Positions 6,660-7,484 of a DNA stretch of 7,484 bases are shown piece by piece. This stretch comes from Thiotrichales bacterium. GTDB taxonomy: Bacteria; Pseudomonadota; Gammaproteobacteria; JAAZVR01. The stretch covers positions 1 through 7,484 of the forward strand of contig JAAZVR010000050.1 of the NCBI GenBank assembly GCA_018623305.1. The letters run 5' to 3'. Each line of letters opens with the position of its first letter. Position 1 is the first letter of the stretch. The notes beneath the pieces are model-generated. The model made no database searches, was not told the origin of the DNA, and saw nothing but the letters and a program-made list of their open reading frames with translations. The position numbers and the translations under genes were made by a program.

Positions 6660-7484
6660 TAATCCAATGTCTCAACTCGGATACGAGCGACTTCACCACG
6701 CACACCGTCCACGCCTTGAATCTGTTCAATCACAGTATTCATCAACGTTTCTTGCACACGATTCGTCAACAAAACAATCGTAACATCATCACCGTCTTGC
6801 TCTGGCTCTTCTTGAATCAAGGCCTCAATACTGACACCTGAATCTGCCATCAAAGCAGTGATATTTGCCATCAAACCGCACTTGTCTTGCGCGTTAAAAC
6901 GCAAGTAGTATTCCGTTTTGATTTGATCGATGGTTGCAATAGCTTGGTCAACCAATTGACCTTCTTGATAACCCAAGCCTTTAACCGTTTGAGCACCCGC
7001 ATTCAAACCACGCACGATATCAACGATATCCGCAACCACAGCAGAAGCCGTTGGGCCTGCACCCGCGCCTGGACCGTAATACAAAGTCGGTCCAACTTGA
7101 TCGCCTTTTACAACGACAGCATTCATCACACCATCGACATTCGCAATCAAACGCTTCTTCGGTAATAACGTTGGATGAACGCGCATTTCAATGCCGTTCT
7201 CACCACGATTCGCAACACCTAGGTGCTTAATCACATAACCCAATCGCTCTGCGTATTCCACGTCTTCTGTTTGAATTTTGCTGATGCCTTCTGTGTACGT
7301 CTTTTCAAAATCCAAAGGCATACCAAACGCAATCGATGCAAGGATAGTTAGCTTATGCGCCGCATCAATACCTTCGACATCAAAGGTTGGATCCGCTTCA
7401 GCATAACCCAAGGCCTGCGCTTCAGCTAAAACATCATCGAAATCACGACCTTTATCACGCATTTCTGTCATGATGAAGTTACCC
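6659..7484 (-). CDS. hom: Homoserine dehydrogenase, C-terminal part (5' end cut by window edge)
   Basis: Reduces aspartate semialdehyde to homoserine with NAD(P)H, the branch point to threonine and methionine. About 274 residues are visible; the family is usually about 430-440, so the NAD-binding Rossmann domain is outside the window. The frame stays open to the right edge (upstream codons read G-N-F-I before the first visible Met), so that Met at 7469-7471 is internal, not a start. The substrate domain shows AEADPTFDVEGIDAAHKL, the family signature with its conserved Asp and Lys, then GVANRGENGIEMRVHPTLLP and the glycine-rich YGPGAGAGPTASAVVADI. The last 80 or so residues form an ACT domain (starting near YYLRFNAQDKCGLMANI), consistent with feedback inhibition by threonine. 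It is a stand-alone enzyme at its C-terminus rather than a ThrA-type fusion, which carries the dehydrogenase at the end without this ACT domain. The usual partner thrC is not next to it on the downstream side. Confidence 0.95.
   Translation of the reverse strand, partial: GNFIMTEMRDKGRDFDDVLAEAQALGYAEADPTFDVEGIDAAHKLTILASIAFGMPLDFEKTYTEGISKIQTEDVEYAERLGYVIKHLGVANRGENGIEMRVHPTLLPKKRLIANVDGVMNAVVVKGDQVGPTLYYGPGAGAGPTASAVVADIVDIVRGLNAGAQTVKGLGYQEGQLVDQAIATIDQIKTEYYLRFNAQDKCGLMANITALMADSGVSIEALIQEEPEQDGDDVTIVLLTNRVQETLMNTVIEQIQGVDGVRGEVARIRVETLD

Larger units (their letters stand above)
635..7484 (-). other. Predicted operon hom - COG4255-like - recJ - prfB - lysS - minC
   Basis: Six genes in one direction with junctions of -1, -11, -1, +4 and +12 bases. 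There is no room for a promoter or terminator in any junction, so any internal promoters must lie inside coding sequence. Two junctions use the TAATG stop-start overlap. The main promoter must be to the right of the window, at or before hom. I infer joint transcription; the extent upstream is unknown. Confidence 0.8.

Noticed and set aside
7469..7471. ATG as the start of homoserine dehydrogenase
   Set aside because: The frame continues to the window edge with family-like residues (GNFI) before it, and the visible part lacks the NAD-binding domain. The gene is cut, not short.

Overview
The window is ordinary-looking chromosomal DNA, by eye in the mid-40s % GC, from a gammaproteobacterium. The RF2, lysyl-tRNA synthetase, RecJ and MinC proteins all read clearly like proteobacterial versions. 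The order recJ-prfB-lysS is the one found in Escherichia coli. A homoserine dehydrogenase gene followed by a COG4255-type protein and recJ is an order I associate with beta/gammaproteobacteria. A sulfur-oxidiser or methylotroph-type gammaproteobacterium (Thiomicrospira/Hydrogenovibrio-like) is a guess only; nothing here proves the genus.

Layout. The left edge (bases 1-634) is on the + strand. It holds the 3' end of a gene I cannot identify, then 5 bases later an ArsC-type arsenate reductase homologue. Everything else (635-7484) is on the - strand and reads right to left as one tightly packed gene string: hom (5' end cut by the window edge), a COG4255-like protein, recJ, prfB, lysS, minC. The junctions are a 1-base overlap, an 11-base overlap, a 1-base overlap, a 4-base gap and a 12-base gap, so this is almost certainly one operon with extensive translational coupling. 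No non-coding stretch is longer than about a dozen bases. I saw no RNA genes, insertion sequences, CRISPR arrays or prophage parts.

The string mixes amino-acid synthesis (homoserine/threonine/methionine branch), DNA repair (RecJ), translation (RF2, LysRS) and division-site placement (MinC). No single pathway links them; shared expression with growth rate is the simplest reading. The operon ends tail to tail with arsC: the two stop codons abut with no base between them, and a perfect 8-bp hairpin lies inside the last codons of minC.

The points most worth a second look are the prfB gene, which has lost the usual programmed +1 frameshift; a roughly 50-residue N-terminal extension on LysRS; minC sitting apart from minD/minE; and the unidentified gene at the left edge. 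I did not find convincing evidence for a wholly new system.
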